From Pseudomonas asiatica (GTDB taxonomy: Bacteria > Pseudomonadota > Gammaproteobacteria > Pseudomonadales > Pseudomonadaceae): a DNA stretch of 64,000 bases. The notes under the pieces were generated by a model, which saw only the letters and a list, made by a program, of their open reading frames with translations, was not told where the DNA came from and made no database searches. How positions within the stretch are numbered: position 1 is the stretch's first letter; every line of letters begins with the position of its first letter. The stretch is taken from NCBI RefSeq assembly GCF_009932335.1, contig NZ_BLJF01000001.1, positions 930,001-994,000 of the forward strand, read 5' to 3'. Positions 8,045 to 21,029 of this stretch are shown here, piece by piece. The translations under genes were made by a program, and so were the position numbers.

Positions 8045-9610
8045 CTAGCGGTTGAACCGCTCCACCAGCGAGTACTGGGTACCCGCCGTACTGGTCAGCT
8101 CTTCGCTGAGCAGCGCCGAGTGCTGGGCCTGTTCGGCAGTCTGGTCGGCCAGGTCGGCGATGGTGCTGATGTTGCGGCTGATCTCGTCAGCCACTGCAGT
8201 CTGCTCTTCGGTCGCTGCAGCAATCTGGGTGGCCATGTCGGTGATGTTGGCCACCGCTTCACTGATACCCACCAGCGCCTCGTCGGCCTGCATCACACGG
8301 TCGACGCCTTCCTGCGCCTGGCGATGGCCGGTTTCCATGGTCAGTACGGCATTGCTGGCGGTTTGTTGCAGCTTGGCGATCAGGCCGTGGATCTGCCCGG
8401 TGGATTCGGCAGTGCGCTGGGCCAGCTGGCGCACTTCGTCGGCCACCACGGCAAAGCCTCGGCCCATTTCACCGGCACGTGCCGCTTCGATCGCCGCGTT
8501 CAGCGCCAGCAGGTTAGTCTGGTCGGCGATGCCCTTGATCACATCGACCACGCCACCAATCTCGTCGCTGTCCTTGGCCAGTTGCGTCACCGTCTGGCCG
8601 GTTTCGCCCACCGCCGCCGACAGGCGCTCGATGGCCTCGCGGGTTTCACCGGCAATCTGACGGCCCTGGCTGGTCAGGCGGTTGGCTTCCTGGGTGGCAT
8701 CGGCGGTGCGCTGCACGTGGTTGGCCACTTCCTGGGTGGTGGCGGCCATCTGGTTGACCGCAGCGGCAACCTGCTCGGTCTCCACTCGCTGGCGCTCCAG
8801 GCCCGAAGAGCTCTTGTGCGCAAGCGCGTCAGACTGGCGCGCCTGTTCGCTGAGGTGTTCGGCGCTGTCCTGCAGGCGGGTCAGGCAGGTTTTCATGCGC
8901 GCGTCCTGGCTGAGCATGGCCATTTCCAGGCGCGCCTGCACGCCCCGGCTGTCGGTGTACATCTGCGCGATCAGCGGGTCGGAGGTGGTTTGCTCGGCCA
9001 GGCGCAGCAGGCGCTTGAGGCCACGTTGCTGCCAGCTCAGGCCCAGCAGGCCCAGCGGTACGGAAAGCCCGGCAGCCAGGGCGAAGCCCCAGGAATGGCC
9101 CAGCCAGTTGCCGATCAGGAAGCCCACCTGGCTGATCAGGATGAACGGCAACCAGTCCTGCAGCACCGGCAGCCACTTGTCCCGGCGTGGTACCGGCGGC
9201 TTGCCCTGGTTGATGCGCTGGTACAGCGCCTCGGCGCGGCGGACCTGCTCGGCGGTAGGCTTGACCCGCACCGACTCGAAGCCGACTACCTGGTTGTTGT
9301 CGAAGATCGGCGTGACATAGGCGTTGACCCAGTAGTGGTCGCCGGACTTGCAGCGGTTCTTGACGATACCCATCCACGGCTGGCCCTGCTTGAGGGTTTG
9401 CCACATGTGGGCAAACACCGCTGGCGGTACGTCGGGGTGGCGCACCAGGTTGTGCGGCGCACCGGTCAGTTCTTCGCGGGTGAAACCACTGATCTCGATG
9501 AAGGCATCGTTGCAGTAAGTGATCACACCTTTGGCATTGGTGGTGGAGATCAACCGCTGCTGGGCAGGGAAAGTCCGTTCTCTCTGGGTAATCGGCTGGT
9601 TGTTACGCAT
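8045..9610 (-). CDS. aer: Aer-type PAS-containing methyl-accepting chemotaxis protein (aerotaxis/energy taxis)
   Basis: 521 residues: a PAS domain (about 10-125) with the Aer-like segment [17 protein letters not shown], two hydrophobic stretches about 150-195 serving as membrane anchor, and an MCP signalling domain (about 250-521) with the hairpin tip [19 protein letters not shown]. There is no periplasmic sensor domain, so the signal is internal: Aer proteins carry FAD in the PAS fold and report redox or electron-transport state to CheA/CheW. Position next to acnA corresponds to one of the aer paralogues of P. putida. Start chosen at [15 protein letters not shown], the usual Aer beginning. 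Confidence 0.92.
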   Translation of the reverse strand: MRNNQPITQRERTFPAQQRLISTTNAKGVITYCNDAFIEISGFTREELTGAPHNLVRHPDVPPAVFAHMWQTLKQGQPWMGIVKNRCKSGDHYWVNAYVTPIFDNNQVVGFESVRVKPTAEQVRRAEALYQRINQGKPPVPRRDKWLPVLQDWLPFILISQVGFLIGNWLGHSWGFALAAGLSVPLGLLGLSWQQRGLKRLLRLAEQTTSDPLIAQMYTDSRGVQARLEMAMLSQDARMKTCLTRLQDSAEHLSEQARQSDALAHKSSSGLERQRVETEQVAAAVNQMAATTQEVANHVQRTADATQEANRLTSQGRQIAGETREAIERLSAAVGETGQTVTQLAKDSDEIGGVVDVIKGIADQTNLLALNAAIEAARAGEMGRGFAVVADEVRQLAQRTAESTGQIHGLIAKLQQTASNAVLTMETGHRQAQEGVDRVMQADEALVGISEAVANITDMATQIAAATEEQTAVADEISRNISTIADLADQTAEQAQHSALLSEELTSTAGTQYSLVERFNR

Positions 9611-9808
9611 GGGTTGATAGTCCGCAGGGCTTTCGACTGGTATCGGCAAGCCGCTGGTTTTATTGAATGAATAATTAATGTGCTTGACCTGTGGCAACTG
9701 GCCATCAGTCGATCTGGGTTAGCCAACGAGCACGTTCAAGCAATTTAGCGTCATTATTTCGTTTTTACTGCTGTTTCATGACGGATAAGTCGAATGATGA
9801 CCGAATGG

Positions 9809-10585
9809 CTAGCCAAGAGCCAGCATCGGATAGCTGAACAGGGTGAAATGCACCAGGTTCAGGCCAAAATGGCAGAGCACCGCCGCCGCCACGCCGCCCC
9901 AGCGGTACGCCAGGCCGTAGCCGATACCGGCAAGGGTGGCCAGGTACATCCATTGCCAGCCGGCCCCCAGGTGTGCCAGGCCGAACAGCAAGGCGGCGGC
10001 GAACAATGCCAGCCCTTGGTGGCGCAGCAGCCGTTGCAGGCCGGCCTGGATGTAACCGCGGAACAACAGTTCTTCGGTCAGGCTTACCAGCAGCAGGTTG
10101 TTCAGCAGCCATAGCCAGGCCTGGTCGGGCCATTTCGGGGCCCAGCCCAGCATGCCCATTGCCCAGGCGCCTCCCAGGCAGGCAAGCAGGGTCAGGGGCA
10201 GGGCGTACAGCAGGCTGGTCGCCAGGCCCTGGCTACGCCACAGGAACAACTAAGGGCAGGCCAGCAGCAGCCAGGCGCCGATCAGCGGTTTGTCCAGGTT
10301 CAGGTACATCGTGAAGGGCAGGGCGCCAGGGCTGAGGACAACGCCGTCGATGACCTTGGCAGCGTTGAAGCCGGGCAGCCAGTGCAATGCCAGGGCGATG
10401 GCCAGTAGGATGAACAACGTGTGGCCGAGGGCTTGTTGCCAGCGCTGGGGGCGGCGAGCGAGCAGGGCGCTGGCAAGCAGGGCGAGAAAGGTGGGCAAGG
10501 TGGTGATGCCGAGGTTGCCGTGGCTCAGGGCGAGGGTGTAGCCGAGCGCCAGCAGAAGCAGGGTGAACAGGTTGGAACGGGGCAC
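9809..10585 (-). pseudogene. CPBP-family intramembrane metalloprotease interrupted by an in-frame TAG
   Basis: From the GTG at 10585 (AAGGA ribosome site) a hydrophobic protein reads in one frame for 111 codons to a TAG at 10250-10252, then continues in the same frame without any shift to 9809. The second part holds all CPBP (Abi/Rce1-like) motifs: SLTEELLFRG with the glutamate pair and Arg, FGLAHLG and HFGLNLVHF. A single base change from a Leu, Gln, Ser, Tyr, Lys, Glu or Trp codon would explain the stop. Restart at the TTG directly after the stop is possible but no Shine-Dalgarno is evident. The downstream gene on this strand is aer. A sequencing error cannot be excluded. Confidence 0.85.
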
Positions 10586-10630
10586 GAGTAGTCCTTCTCG
10601 GGTAAGCAGAAACGGGCCGCTACGCGTCGC

Positions 10631-10747
10631 TTGTAGGAGCGGCCTTGTGTCGCGATGGGCCGCATGGCGGCCCCAGATTTCAGCTCCGCCGCCGCTATCG
10701 AGCGGGGCCGCTGCGCGCCCCATCGCGACACAAGGCCGCTCCTACAG
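10631..10747. repeat. REP pair, GTAGGAGC family
   Basis: Arms TTGTAGGAGCGGCCTTGTG… and …CACAAGGCCGCTCCTACAGG, with inner arms 'GATGGGCCGCATGGCGGCCCC' and 'GGGGCCGCTGCGCGCCCCATC'. Lies between acnA's stop and the start of the broken CPBP gene. Confidence 0.95.
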
Positions 10748-10783
10748 GCGATGGGCTGCACAGCAGCCCCAAGCATACGCGCC

Positions 10784-13525
<2,742 letters not shown>

Positions 13526-13741
13526 TGCCAACTCCTTCTGCGCAGGTGCCTGGCAAGATATGCCTGTGGCACCGCTGTGTATCGATCCGCACGGCACGGA
13601 CCTGGCTGAAAGGTCAGGTTAGACCGCTTTGCGCCACCTGACCCTTTTCTGGACCGGCGGGGCGTGTCGCAGGTTCCGATCTTCCTTTATCATCGCCGCC
13701 CTGCCGGCGCCTGTGGCGCGCCAGCCGTAGTGGAGTGAGAG

Positions 13742-14806
13742 ATGAATACCCTGTTCATGCATTGCCGGCCCGGTTTCGAGGGTGAGGTGTGCGCCGAAAT
13801 CAGCGAACATGCCGCCCGCCTGGGCGTTGCCGGCTATGCCAAAGGCAAGCCGCAGAGTGCCAGTGCCGAGTTTGTCTGTAGCGAGGAGGGCGGTGCCGAG
13901 CGCTTGATGGGGGAACTGCGCTTCAACCAGCTGATTTTCCCGCGGCAGTGGGCTCGTGGCGGTTATGTCGAACTGCCGGAAAGCGACCGCATCAGTGTGC
14001 TGCTGGCGCATCTGGCCGGGTTCCCGGTGTTCGGCAGCCTGTGGCTGGAGGTACTGGACAGTAACGAAGGCAAGGAACTGTCCACCTTCTGCCGCAAGTT
14101 CGAGGTGCCGCTGCGCAAGGCCCTGGAAAAGGCTGGCCGCCTGGTCGACGACGCCAGCCGCCCACGCCTGCTGCTCACCTTCATCAGCGGCCGCCGGGTA
14201 TTTGCCGGTGTTGCTCTGGCCAGCAACAGTGCACTGTGGCCCATGGGCATCCCGCGTCTGAAGTTCCCCCGCGAGGCGCCCAGCCGCTCGACCCTCAAGC
14301 TGGAAGAGGCCTGGCATCAGTTCATCCCGCGCGAGCAGTGGGAGCAGCGCCTGGGCGATGACATGACCGGTGTCGACCTGGGAGCCTCGCCGGGTGGCTG
14401 GACCTACCAGCTGGTGCGCCGGGGCATGCTGGTGACCGCCATCGACAACGGGCCGATGGCCGAAAGCCTGATGGACACCGGGTTGGTTCAGCACCTGATG
14501 GCCGATGGTTTCACCTGGCAACCGAAGCAGCCGGTGGACTGGATGGTGTGCGACATCGTCGAGAAACCGGCCCGTACCACCTCGCTGATCGAGACCTGGC
14601 TGGGCGAGGGGTTGTGCCGTGAAGCTGTGGTCAACCTGAAGCTGCCGATGAAACAGCGCTATGCCGAAGTACGCCGGCTGCTCGATCGCATGGAGGCGAC
14701 CTTCAAGGCGCGTAAGATCAAGGTGTCGATTGCTTGCAAGCAGCTGTATCACGACCGCGAGGAAGTGACCTGCCATCTGCGCCGGTTGGACTTGAAACCG
14801 CGCTGA
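13742..14806 (+). CDS. rlmM: 23S rRNA 2'-O-ribose methyltransferase (C2498)
   Basis: 354 residues: an N-terminal THUMP-like domain (about 1-120, beginning NTLFMHCRPGFEGEVCAEI) and an RrmJ-like methyltransferase domain with the SAM loop GVDLGASPGGWTYQLVRRG near residue 212 and the catalytic K-D-K-E type residues (Asp in MVCDIVEKP, Lys in VVNLKLPMKQRY). RlmM methylates C2498 of 23S rRNA before assembly of the 50S subunit. Own GTGAGAG ribosome site; divergent from acnA. Confidence 0.95.
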   Translation: MNTLFMHCRPGFEGEVCAEISEHAARLGVAGYAKGKPQSASAEFVCSEEGGAERLMGELRFNQLIFPRQWARGGYVELPESDRISVLLAHLAGFPVFGSLWLEVLDSNEGKELSTFCRKFEVPLRKALEKAGRLVDDASRPRLLLTFISGRRVFAGVALASNSALWPMGIPRLKFPREAPSRSTLKLEEAWHQFIPREQWEQRLGDDMTGVDLGASPGGWTYQLVRRGMLVTAIDNGPMAESLMDTGLVQHLMADGFTWQPKQPVDWMVCDIVEKPARTTSLIETWLGEGLCREAVVNLKLPMKQRYAEVRRLLDRMEATFKARKIKVSIACKQLYHDREEVTCHLRRLDLKPR

Positions 14807-14872
14807 GTTTCGGGCGAAGGGTTTGGGTTCTGTGGGGTTGCAGGTGCATGGCTTGAGTTTTTGGTTGGTGTT

Positions 14873-15126
14873 GAGATCGAGCGCCGCCCGCGCGGCGCTT
14901 CGCGGGGCAAGCCCGCTCCCACATCTGTTTCGGGCCAGTCACTCTTGTGAGGGCACCTGTGTCCGCCTTGTTTGTTCCATTCGATATCGAGGGGGCGCGA
15001 CTGCTCTTCATCGATCTTCAGCCATGCCCCAGGGCTGCAACCCATCTGGCGCAGGAGTAATTGGCCCGAAACAGATGAGGGAGCGGGCTTGTCCCGCGAA
15101 GCGCCGCGCGGGCGGTGCTCGATCTC
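14873..15126. repeat. long inverted repeat, 65-bp arms around a 120-bp centre
   Basis: The segment at 14873-14938 and the complement of 15061-15126 match over about 65 bp with roughly four mismatches. Each arm includes a 'CGCCGCCCGCGCGGCG' hairpin, 'TTCGCGGGGCAAGCCCGCTCCC' of the CGCTCCCACA REP family, and a tail ATCTGTTTCGGGCC that is not part of the usual REP. The centre shows no coding potential. It lies between rlmM and tusA. Confidence 0.9.
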
Positions 15127-15217
15127 GACGCACACACAAACCTTAAGGCATGCGTCTGAGGCCCCTTGGTCGAAATGGCGCGATGCGCGACAATAGCGAT
15201 CATTTGCGGAGTCCCCC

Positions 15218-15460
15218 ATGACCGATTTCACCCCTGACGCCATCCTCGACGCCACCGGCCTGAACTGCCCGGAACCGGTAATGATGCTGCACCAGCACGT
15301 GCGCAACCTGGCCGCTGGCGGCCTGCTCAAGGTCATCGCCACCGACCCCTCGACCCGCCGCGACATCCCCAAGTTCTGCAACTTCCTCGGCCACGAACTG
15401 CTGCAGCAGCAGGAAGACGCCGGTACCTTCCTGTACTGGATCCGCAAGAAAGCCGACTGA
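15218..15460 (+). CDS. tusA: TusA-family sulfurtransferase
   Basis: 80 residues with the SirA/TusA signature [19 protein letters not shown], in which the CPxP cysteine (residue 18) carries the persulfide. TusA relays sulfur from IscS toward thiolation of the wobble uridine of tRNA-Lys/Glu/Gln and toward other sulfur acceptors. Length and motif match E. coli TusA. It stands alone, 60 bp before pdxB. Confidence 0.95.
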   Translation: MTDFTPDAILDATGLNCPEPVMMLHQHVRNLAAGGLLKVIATDPSTRRDIPKFCNFLGHELLQQQEDAGTFLYWIRKKAD

Positions 15461-15520
15461 ACCGCTCTGGAACACGTCTGGCGTTGCGCCTACACTGCGT
15501 TCCCCAGACAGGAGAGCGCC

Positions 15521-16663
15521 ATGCTGATAGTTGCCGACGAGAACATCCCGCTGCTCGATGCATTCTTCCAGGGTTTCGGCGAAATCCGCCGTTACCCCGG
15601 CCGAAGCCTCGATGCCGCCAGCGTAAGGGACGCCGACATTCTACTGGTGCGCTCGGTGACCAAGGTCGACCGACAGTTGCTCGAAGGCAGCCGCGTGCGC
15701 TTCGTCGGCACCTGCACCATCGGCACCGACCACCTCGACCTGAACTACTTTGCCGAAGCCGGCATCCACTGGAGCAGCGCACCGGGCTGCAATGCCCGCG
15801 GCGTGGTCGATTATGTGCTGGGCAGCCTGCTGACCCTGGCCGAGCTGGATGGCGTGGCACTGCCCGAGCGCGTGTATGGCGTGGTGGGCGCGGGTGAGGT
15901 GGGTGGCCGCCTGGTGCGGGTGCTGCACGGCCTGGGCTGGAAGGTACTGGTATGCGACCCGCTGCGCCAGGCCGCCGAGGGCGGTGACTACGTCAGCCTC
16001 GAGACCATCCTGCAACAGTGCGATGTGATCAGCCTGCACACCCCCTTGCAGCGTGGCGGCGACCACCCGACCTGGCACCTGCTGGGCCAGGCGCAGCTGG
16101 CACAGTTGCGCCCGGGTGCCTGGCTGGTCAACGCCAGCCGTGGCCCGGTAGTGGACAACGCCGCCCTGCGCGAATTGCTGCTGGACCGCGAAGACCTGCA
16201 TGCGGTGCTGGATGTGTGGGAGGGTGAGCCGCAGGTCGACCTGCAACTGGCCGACCTGTGCACATTGGCTTCGCCGCACATTGCCGGCTACAGCCTCGAC
16301 GGCCGCCAGCGTGGTACGGCGCAGATCTACCAGGCGCTGTGCCGCTTCCTCGGTGTGGATGAACAGGTGCAACTGGCCGACCTGCTGCCCCGGCCGCCGC
16401 TGGCGCAGATCGAGCTGGATGCCAGCGCCGACCCGGCCTGGGCCTTGGCCACCCTGTGCCGCGCGGTTTACGACCCACGCCGCGACGATGCCGATTTCCG
16501 CCGCAGCCTCAGCGACGACCCGCAGCAGCAGCGTGCAGCGTTCGACCAGTTGCGCAAGCAGTACCCGCCACGGCGCGAGATCGAGGGGCTGGCGGTGCGC
16601 TTGCGCGGGGAGTCGCCGCAGTTGGCGCAGCTGGTCAGTGCCTTGGGTGGGGTGTTGGTCTGA
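15521..16663 (+). CDS. pdxB: erythronate-4-phosphate dehydrogenase
   Basis: 380 residues of the D-2-hydroxyacid dehydrogenase superfamily. The NAD-binding Rossmann loop is [18 protein letters not shown] (near residue 120); the catalytic Arg lies in [11 protein letters not shown] and the catalytic His in [15 protein letters not shown], and the C-terminal dimerisation domain that marks PdxB is present after residue 285. It performs the second step of pyridoxal-phosphate synthesis in the DXP-dependent route. Start ATG at 15521 has GGAGAG upstream. Confidence 0.95.
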   Translation: MLIVADENIPLLDAFFQGFGEIRRYPGRSLDAASVRDADILLVRSVTKVDRQLLEGSRVRFVGTCTIGTDHLDLNYFAEAGIHWSSAPGCNARGVVDYVLGSLLTLAELDGVALPERVYGVVGAGEVGGRLVRVLHGLGWKVLVCDPLRQAAEGGDYVSLETILQQCDVISLHTPLQRGGDHPTWHLLGQAQLAQLRPGAWLVNASRGPVVDNAALRELLLDREDLHAVLDVWEGEPQVDLQLADLCTLASPHIAGYSLDGRQRGTAQIYQALCRFLGVDEQVQLADLLPRPPLAQIELDASADPAWALATLCRAVYDPRRDDADFRRSLSDDPQQQRAAFDQLRKQYPPRREIEGLAVRLRGESPQLAQLVSALGGVLV

Positions 16664-16715
16664 CAGCCATTTGAACGCTGTGCCGGCCTCTTCGCGGGTA
16701 CAGGATTCAGGCAAA

Positions 16716-16741
16716 TAAAAACCCGGCGCAAGCGCCGGGTT
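16716..16741 (-). terminator. rho-independent terminator of the PA1571-family gene
   Basis: AACCCGGCGCTTGCGCCGGGTT read on the minus strand, followed by TTTTATTTG: a GC-rich 11-bp stem, 4-base loop and T-run, 17 bp after the stop of the gene at 16758. On the plus strand there is no T-run, so it acts mainly leftward. Confidence 0.8.
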
Positions 16742-16757
16742 GCAAGGAATTCGCCGA

Positions 16758-16931
16758 TCAACCTTTGCGTACGCGCTCGACCCGGCTTTCTTCCAGGGCC
16801 TTGCAGGCCTGCTGGATCATCTGCTCGGTGATCGGTACTTCGCGCCCCTTCGCATCGATGATCGAACCGCACACCTGCGACGGTGGTGTGGTCCGGGGCT
16901 TCTGGTTGTCGCTGCCATGTTGCAAGCTCAT
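16758..16931 (-). CDS. PA1571-family small protein
   Basis: 57 residues (MSLQHGSDNQKPRTTPPSQ…), hydrophilic, ending in a basic tail RVERVRKG. The segment CGSIIDAKGREVPITEQMIQQACKALEES is the conserved core of this small Pseudomonas family of unknown role. GAGGAG sits 7 bp before the ATG and a terminator follows directly, so the gene is monocistronic. Earlier in-frame start codons lack ribosome sites. Confidence 0.85.
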   Translation of the reverse strand: MSLQHGSDNQKPRTTPPSQVCGSIIDAKGREVPITEQMIQQACKALEESRVERVRKG

Positions 16932-17143
16932 GTATTGTCTCCTCATCAGGTTCAAGCGCAGGTTAACCCTGTGCCGTGACTGGCCTGTGACAGTACCTGC
17001 AGTGTCACGGCAGGCACAGTCCAACAGAAACGTCAGTAAAGCTCCATAGCCTGGTTAGACCGATAGGCTATAGCAACCCTGAAAGGGTTCCACAGGCGTG
17101 GATGAGTGGTAGGCTGCGGTTTCCCGCCAATGTGGTCAGCGCC

Positions 17144-18907
17144 ATGCCCGAATCGGTTTCCCCGCGTCAACGCCGAGCCTTGCGCCTGGGTTGGCAGTTT
17201 GTCCGTCCGTACCGTCGCCAGGTGCTGCTGGCCTTGCTGGCCCTGGTAGTCACCGCCGCCATCACCCTGTCCATGGGCCAGGGCATCCGCCTGCTGGTGG
17301 ACCAGGGCTTCATGACCCGCTCCGCGCATCAGCTCAACCAGACCATCGGCCTGTTCCTGCTGCTGGTGTTGGCCCTGGCGGTGGGTACCTTCAGCCGCTT
17401 CTACCTGGTGTCGTGGATCGGCGAGCGCTGCGTGGCCGATATCCGTCGGGCCGTGTTCGACCACCTGATCGGCCTGCATCCCGGGTTTTTCGAAGACAAC
17501 CGCAGCTCCGAGATCCAGTCGCGGCTGACCGCCGACACCACCTTGCTGCAATCGGTAATCGGCTCTTCGCTGTCGATGTTCCTGCGCAACGCGCTGATGG
17601 TCATCGGTGGCGTGGTGTTGCTGTTCATCACCAACCCCAAGCTCACCAGCATCGTGGTGGTGGCCCTGCCGCTGGTGCTGGCGCCGATCCTGCTGTTTGG
17701 CCGCCGGGTACGCAGCCTGTCGCGGCAGAGCCAGGACCGGGTGGCCGATGTGGGCAGCTATGTGGCCGAGACCCTCGGGCAGATCAAGACCGTGCAGGCC
17801 TACAACCACCAGGCGCATGACCGCCAGCTGTTCGCCGGCACGGTCGAAGCGGCGTTTGCCGTGGCCCGGCAGAGGATTGCCCAGCGCGCCTGGCTTATCA
17901 CCCTGGTGATCGTGCTGGTTCTGGGAGCGGTGGGGGTGATGTTGTGGGTTGGCGGCATGGACGTGATCGCCGGACGTATTTCCGCGGGCGAACTGGCCGC
18001 CTTCGTGTTCTACAGCCTGATCGTAGGCAGCGCTTTCGGCACCCTCAGCGAGGTGATCGGCGAGTTGCAAAGGGCGGCGGGCGCCGCCGAGCGCATTGCC
18101 GAACTGTTGGCGGCGCGCAGTGCAATCCTGCCGCCCGCCGTGGCGCAGGTGCTGCCGCAGCAGCGGGCCAGTGGGCGTATCGAACTGCAGCAGTTGGTGT
18201 TCGCCTACCCGTCACGGCCCTCGGTGGCGGCTGTCGATGGCCTGAGCCTGACCATCGAGCCGGGGCAGACCGTGGCGCTGGTGGGCCCGTCGGGGGCGGG
18301 CAAGTCGACCTTGTTCGATTTGTTGCTGCGCTTCTACGACCCCCAGCAGGGGCGCATCCTGCTCGATGGCCGGGCGATCACCGAACTCGACCCCGATCAC
18401 CTGCGCCAGCAGTTCGCCCTGGTGGCACAGAACCCCTCGCTGTTTCGCGGCACGGTCGAGGCCAACATCCGCTATGGCCGGCCCGAGGCGACCCTGGCCG
18501 AGGTCGAGGCAGCCGCCCGGGGTGCCCATGCCGACGCATTCATCCGGCAATTGCCGCAGGGCTACCAGACACCGCTGGGCGAGGGCGGCATCGGCCTGTC
18601 CGGCGGGCAGCGGCAGCGCCTGGCCATTGCCCGTGCGTTGCTGGTCGATGCGCCGATCCTGTTGCTGGACGAAGCCACCAGCGCACTCGACGCACAAAGC
18701 GAACACCTGATCCAGCAGGCGCTGCCCAGCCTGATGGCCGGGCGCACCACACTGGTGATCGCCCATCGTCTGGCTACGGTCCAGCATGCCGACCGTATCG
18801 CGGTCATCGACAAGGGCCGGCTGGTGGCGGTGGGGACGCATCGCCAGTTGATCGAAGAGAGCCCGCTGTATGCGCGGCTGGCGGCCTTGCAGTTCACCAC
18901 GGGGTAG
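17144..18907 (+). CDS. ABC exporter half-transporter (MsbA-related, permease fused to ATPase)
   Basis: About 587 residues: six membrane helices (about 25-310) followed by an ATP-binding domain with Walker A VGPSGAGKSTL (near 385), Q-loop VAQNPSLFRG, signature LSGGQRQRLAIARAL, Walker B PILLLDEATSALD and the H-loop VIAHRL. This is the 'MsbA-related' group, exporting lipids, drugs or peptides as a homodimer at the inner membrane; substrate unknown. I start at MPESVSPRQRRALRLG; an upstream in-frame ATG at 17102 would add 14 residues. A strong terminator follows. Confidence 0.9.
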   Translation: MPESVSPRQRRALRLGWQFVRPYRRQVLLALLALVVTAAITLSMGQGIRLLVDQGFMTRSAHQLNQTIGLFLLLVLALAVGTFSRFYLVSWIGERCVADIRRAVFDHLIGLHPGFFEDNRSSEIQSRLTADTTLLQSVIGSSLSMFLRNALMVIGGVVLLFITNPKLTSIVVVALPLVLAPILLFGRRVRSLSRQSQDRVADVGSYVAETLGQIKTVQAYNHQAHDRQLFAGTVEAAFAVARQRIAQRAWLITLVIVLVLGAVGVMLWVGGMDVIAGRISAGELAAFVFYSLIVGSAFGTLSEVIGELQRAAGAAERIAELLAARSAILPPAVAQVLPQQRASGRIELQQLVFAYPSRPSVAAVDGLSLTIEPGQTVALVGPSGAGKSTLFDLLLRFYDPQQGRILLDGRAITELDPDHLRQQFALVAQNPSLFRGTVEANIRYGRPEATLAEVEAAARGAHADAFIRQLPQGYQTPLGEGGIGLSGGQRQRLAIARALLVDAPILLLDEATSALDAQSEHLIQQALPSLMAGRTTLVIAHRLATVQHADRIAVIDKGRLVAVGTHRQLIEESPLYARLAALQFTTG

Positions 18908-18984
18908 CTTGTAGTGGCGTTGTAACATTTCTGTAGTATTTGCCTGAGAGTATCTAGCTCAACTGTTGCGTAAGTGCTCGACCT

Positions 18985-19015
18985 GGCTGCCATTGCTTGA
19001 TGGCAGCCTTTTTTT
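18985..19015 (+). terminator. rho-independent terminator after the ABC exporter
   Basis: GGCTGCCAT-TGCTTG-ATGGCAGCC followed by seven T: a 9-bp stem with 6-base loop, 78 bp beyond the stop codon. Confidence 0.92.
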
Positions 19016-19099
19016 GGCCTGCCCGCAACCGGGCTGCGTTGCGCCTTGTTGCCAGCTTGCGCGGCCCTCCGGTCTTCCTCCTGCTTTCCGAGATCCAAG

Positions 19100-20716
19100 A
19101 TGTTGCGTAAATCCCTCAGAGTGCAAATTCTCTCCTTGCTCGGCGGCAGTCTGGTGGCGATGTTGCTGATCGCCCTGGTGTGCTTCCAGTTCCTTTCGTC
19201 CAGCGTGCGCGGCTATGCCGAGTTGGTCGATGGGCCGCTGCGGGCCTCGCAATTGATCGACGAAGCCAACCTGCAGTTCAAGATCCAGGTGCAGGAGTGG
19301 AAGAATGTGTTGTTGCGCGGGCGCCAGCCGGCTGACATGGACAAGTACTGGCAGCAGTTCCAGGCTCGCGAGCAGCAGGTGCAGCAACTGCTCGGGCAAT
19401 TGATCGACAGCAGCGACGCCAGGCTCAAGGCGCCGCTGCAGCAACTGCGTGACAGCCACCGGCAGTTGGGCCAGGCCTATGCGCAGGGTCGCCAGGCATT
19501 CCTGGCGGCGGGCGGCGACCCGGTGGCCGGCGATCTGGCGGTCAAGGGCGTGGACCGCGCCGTCAGCGAGCAGATGAGCGAACTGGTCGAGCAACTGCGT
19601 GCCGAAGCTCGTCAGCACGCCGCCAGGCTGAGTGCCGGTGCCGAGCGCACGGTATGGCTGGGCCTGCTGGTGATGCTGGCCTCGGCCGTGTCGGTGGGGC
19701 TGCTCAGCCTGTGGCTGGTCAACCGCAGCCTGATCGAGCCGATCCGCCAGTTGATCGAGTATGTCGCGCAGCTGAGCCAGGGCCGCTTTGCCGCCCGGGT
19801 AGACAGCCGCCGTGAGGACGAACTGGGCCGTCTGGCGCGGGCCGCCAACACCCTGCGCGATTTCCTCGCCGACACGGTCGGCCGGCTGCAGGACAACGCC
19901 CAGGAACTGGAAGGGGCCAGCGGCCAGCTGCGCAGCATCGCCGGCGACATGGCCCGTGGTACCCACGACCAGTTCCAGCGCACCGACCAGGTGGCCACGG
20001 CCATGCACGAGATGTCCGCCACCGCCCAGGAAGTCGCCCGCCACGCCGCCGAGGCCGCCCGCGCGGCGGACGATGCCGATCACAGTGCCCAGGCGGGCGA
20101 GCAGGTGATGCAGCAGACCATCGACATCATCGGCGCGGTCAACCGCGAAATTGCCGGCACGGCGGCGGTGATTCGCGACCTTGAGCATGACAGCGCGCGC
20201 ATTGGCAAAGTCCTTGAAGTGATCCGCGGCATTGCCGAGCAGACCAACCTGCTGGCGCTCAACGCGGCCATCGAAGCGGCCCGTGCTGGCGAGGCCGGGC
20301 GAGGTTTTGCGGTCGTCGCCGATGAAGTGCGCAGCCTGGCCCAGCGCACGGCGGCGTCGATCGCCGAGATCCACCAGATCATCGAGGCGGTGCAGTCGGG
20401 GGCGGTGGAGGCGGTCAAGGCCATCGAAAGCGGCCAGCAGCGCAGCGAGGAGGGTGCCGAGCAGGTGCAGCAGGCCGGGCAGATGCTGCAGCGCATCACC
20501 CTGGCAGTGGAAGCGATCCGCGACATGAACCGGCAGATCGCCACGGCGGCCGAAGAGCAGACCAGCGTGGCCGAGGACATCTCCTGCAACCTGATCGAAA
20601 TCACCCGCATCGCCACGGCCAACCAGCAGGCGGTGCAGCATACCGAACAGGCGGGGCAGCGCCTGCATGGGTTGTCGGGGCAGCTGGGTGAAGTCACCTC
20701 CCGCCTCAGCGCCTGA
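19100..20716 (+). CDS. methyl-accepting chemotaxis protein
   Basis: 538 residues: an N-terminal membrane helix (about 10-33), a periplasmic helical bundle (about 34-190, rich in Gln, Leu and Ala), a second membrane helix ([24 protein letters not shown]), a HAMP domain ([15 protein letters not shown]…) and the cytoplasmic signalling hairpin with [27 protein letters not shown] tip (near 400). The ligand domain resembles the small helical-bundle type rather than PAS/Cache. It lacks an obvious C-terminal CheR-binding pentapeptide (ends TSRLSA). Ligand unknown. Confidence 0.92.
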   Translation: MLRKSLRVQILSLLGGSLVAMLLIALVCFQFLSSSVRGYAELVDGPLRASQLIDEANLQFKIQVQEWKNVLLRGRQPADMDKYWQQFQAREQQVQQLLGQLIDSSDARLKAPLQQLRDSHRQLGQAYAQGRQAFLAAGGDPVAGDLAVKGVDRAVSEQMSELVEQLRAEARQHAARLSAGAERTVWLGLLVMLASAVSVGLLSLWLVNRSLIEPIRQLIEYVAQLSQGRFAARVDSRREDELGRLARAANTLRDFLADTVGRLQDNAQELEGASGQLRSIAGDMARGTHDQFQRTDQVATAMHEMSATAQEVARHAAEAARAADDADHSAQAGEQVMQQTIDIIGAVNREIAGTAAVIRDLEHDSARIGKVLEVIRGIAEQTNLLALNAAIEAARAGEAGRGFAVVADEVRSLAQRTAASIAEIHQIIEAVQSGAVEAVKAIESGQQRSEEGAEQVQQAGQMLQRITLAVEAIRDMNRQIATAAEEQTSVAEDISCNLIEITRIATANQQAVQHTEQAGQRLHGLSGQLGEVTSRLSA

Positions 20717-20741
20717 CGCCCTGTCATGCCTGACGCGGTCC

Positions 20742-20860
20742 CTGTAGGAGCGGCCTTGTGTCGCGATGGGCCGCAAGGCGGCCCCAATGTCTCGGCAACA
20801 GTGCTGATATCGCAGGGGGCTGCTTTGCAGCCCATCGCGACACAAGGCCGCTCCTACAAG
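20742..20860. repeat. REP pair, GTAGGAGC family
   Basis: CCTGTAGGAGCGGCCTTGTG … CACAAGGCCGCTCCTACAAG, with different inner hairpins in the two halves (GGCCGCAAGGCGGCCCC on the left, GGGGGCTGCTTTGCAGCCC on the right). Together with the copy at 22622 it brackets mqo. Confidence 0.95.
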
Positions 20861-21029
20861 GGCAGCGCAAGGCGGGGAAATCCGCCATTTCATTGCAGTG
20901 CATCCGGCCCCCCTGGCGGATTGTCGCCATCTACCCCGTCGCCCGCCCCCTGTATTCACTGCTCCAGACCCAGTTGGCACGTTCCCTGCTCAAGGCGGCG
21001 CGCGTGTACACAACAACTGGATAACATCA

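Noticed and set aside
9611..9808. Small gene between aer and the CPBP protease
   Set aside because: Only AT-rich promoter-like sequence; no open frame with coding character.
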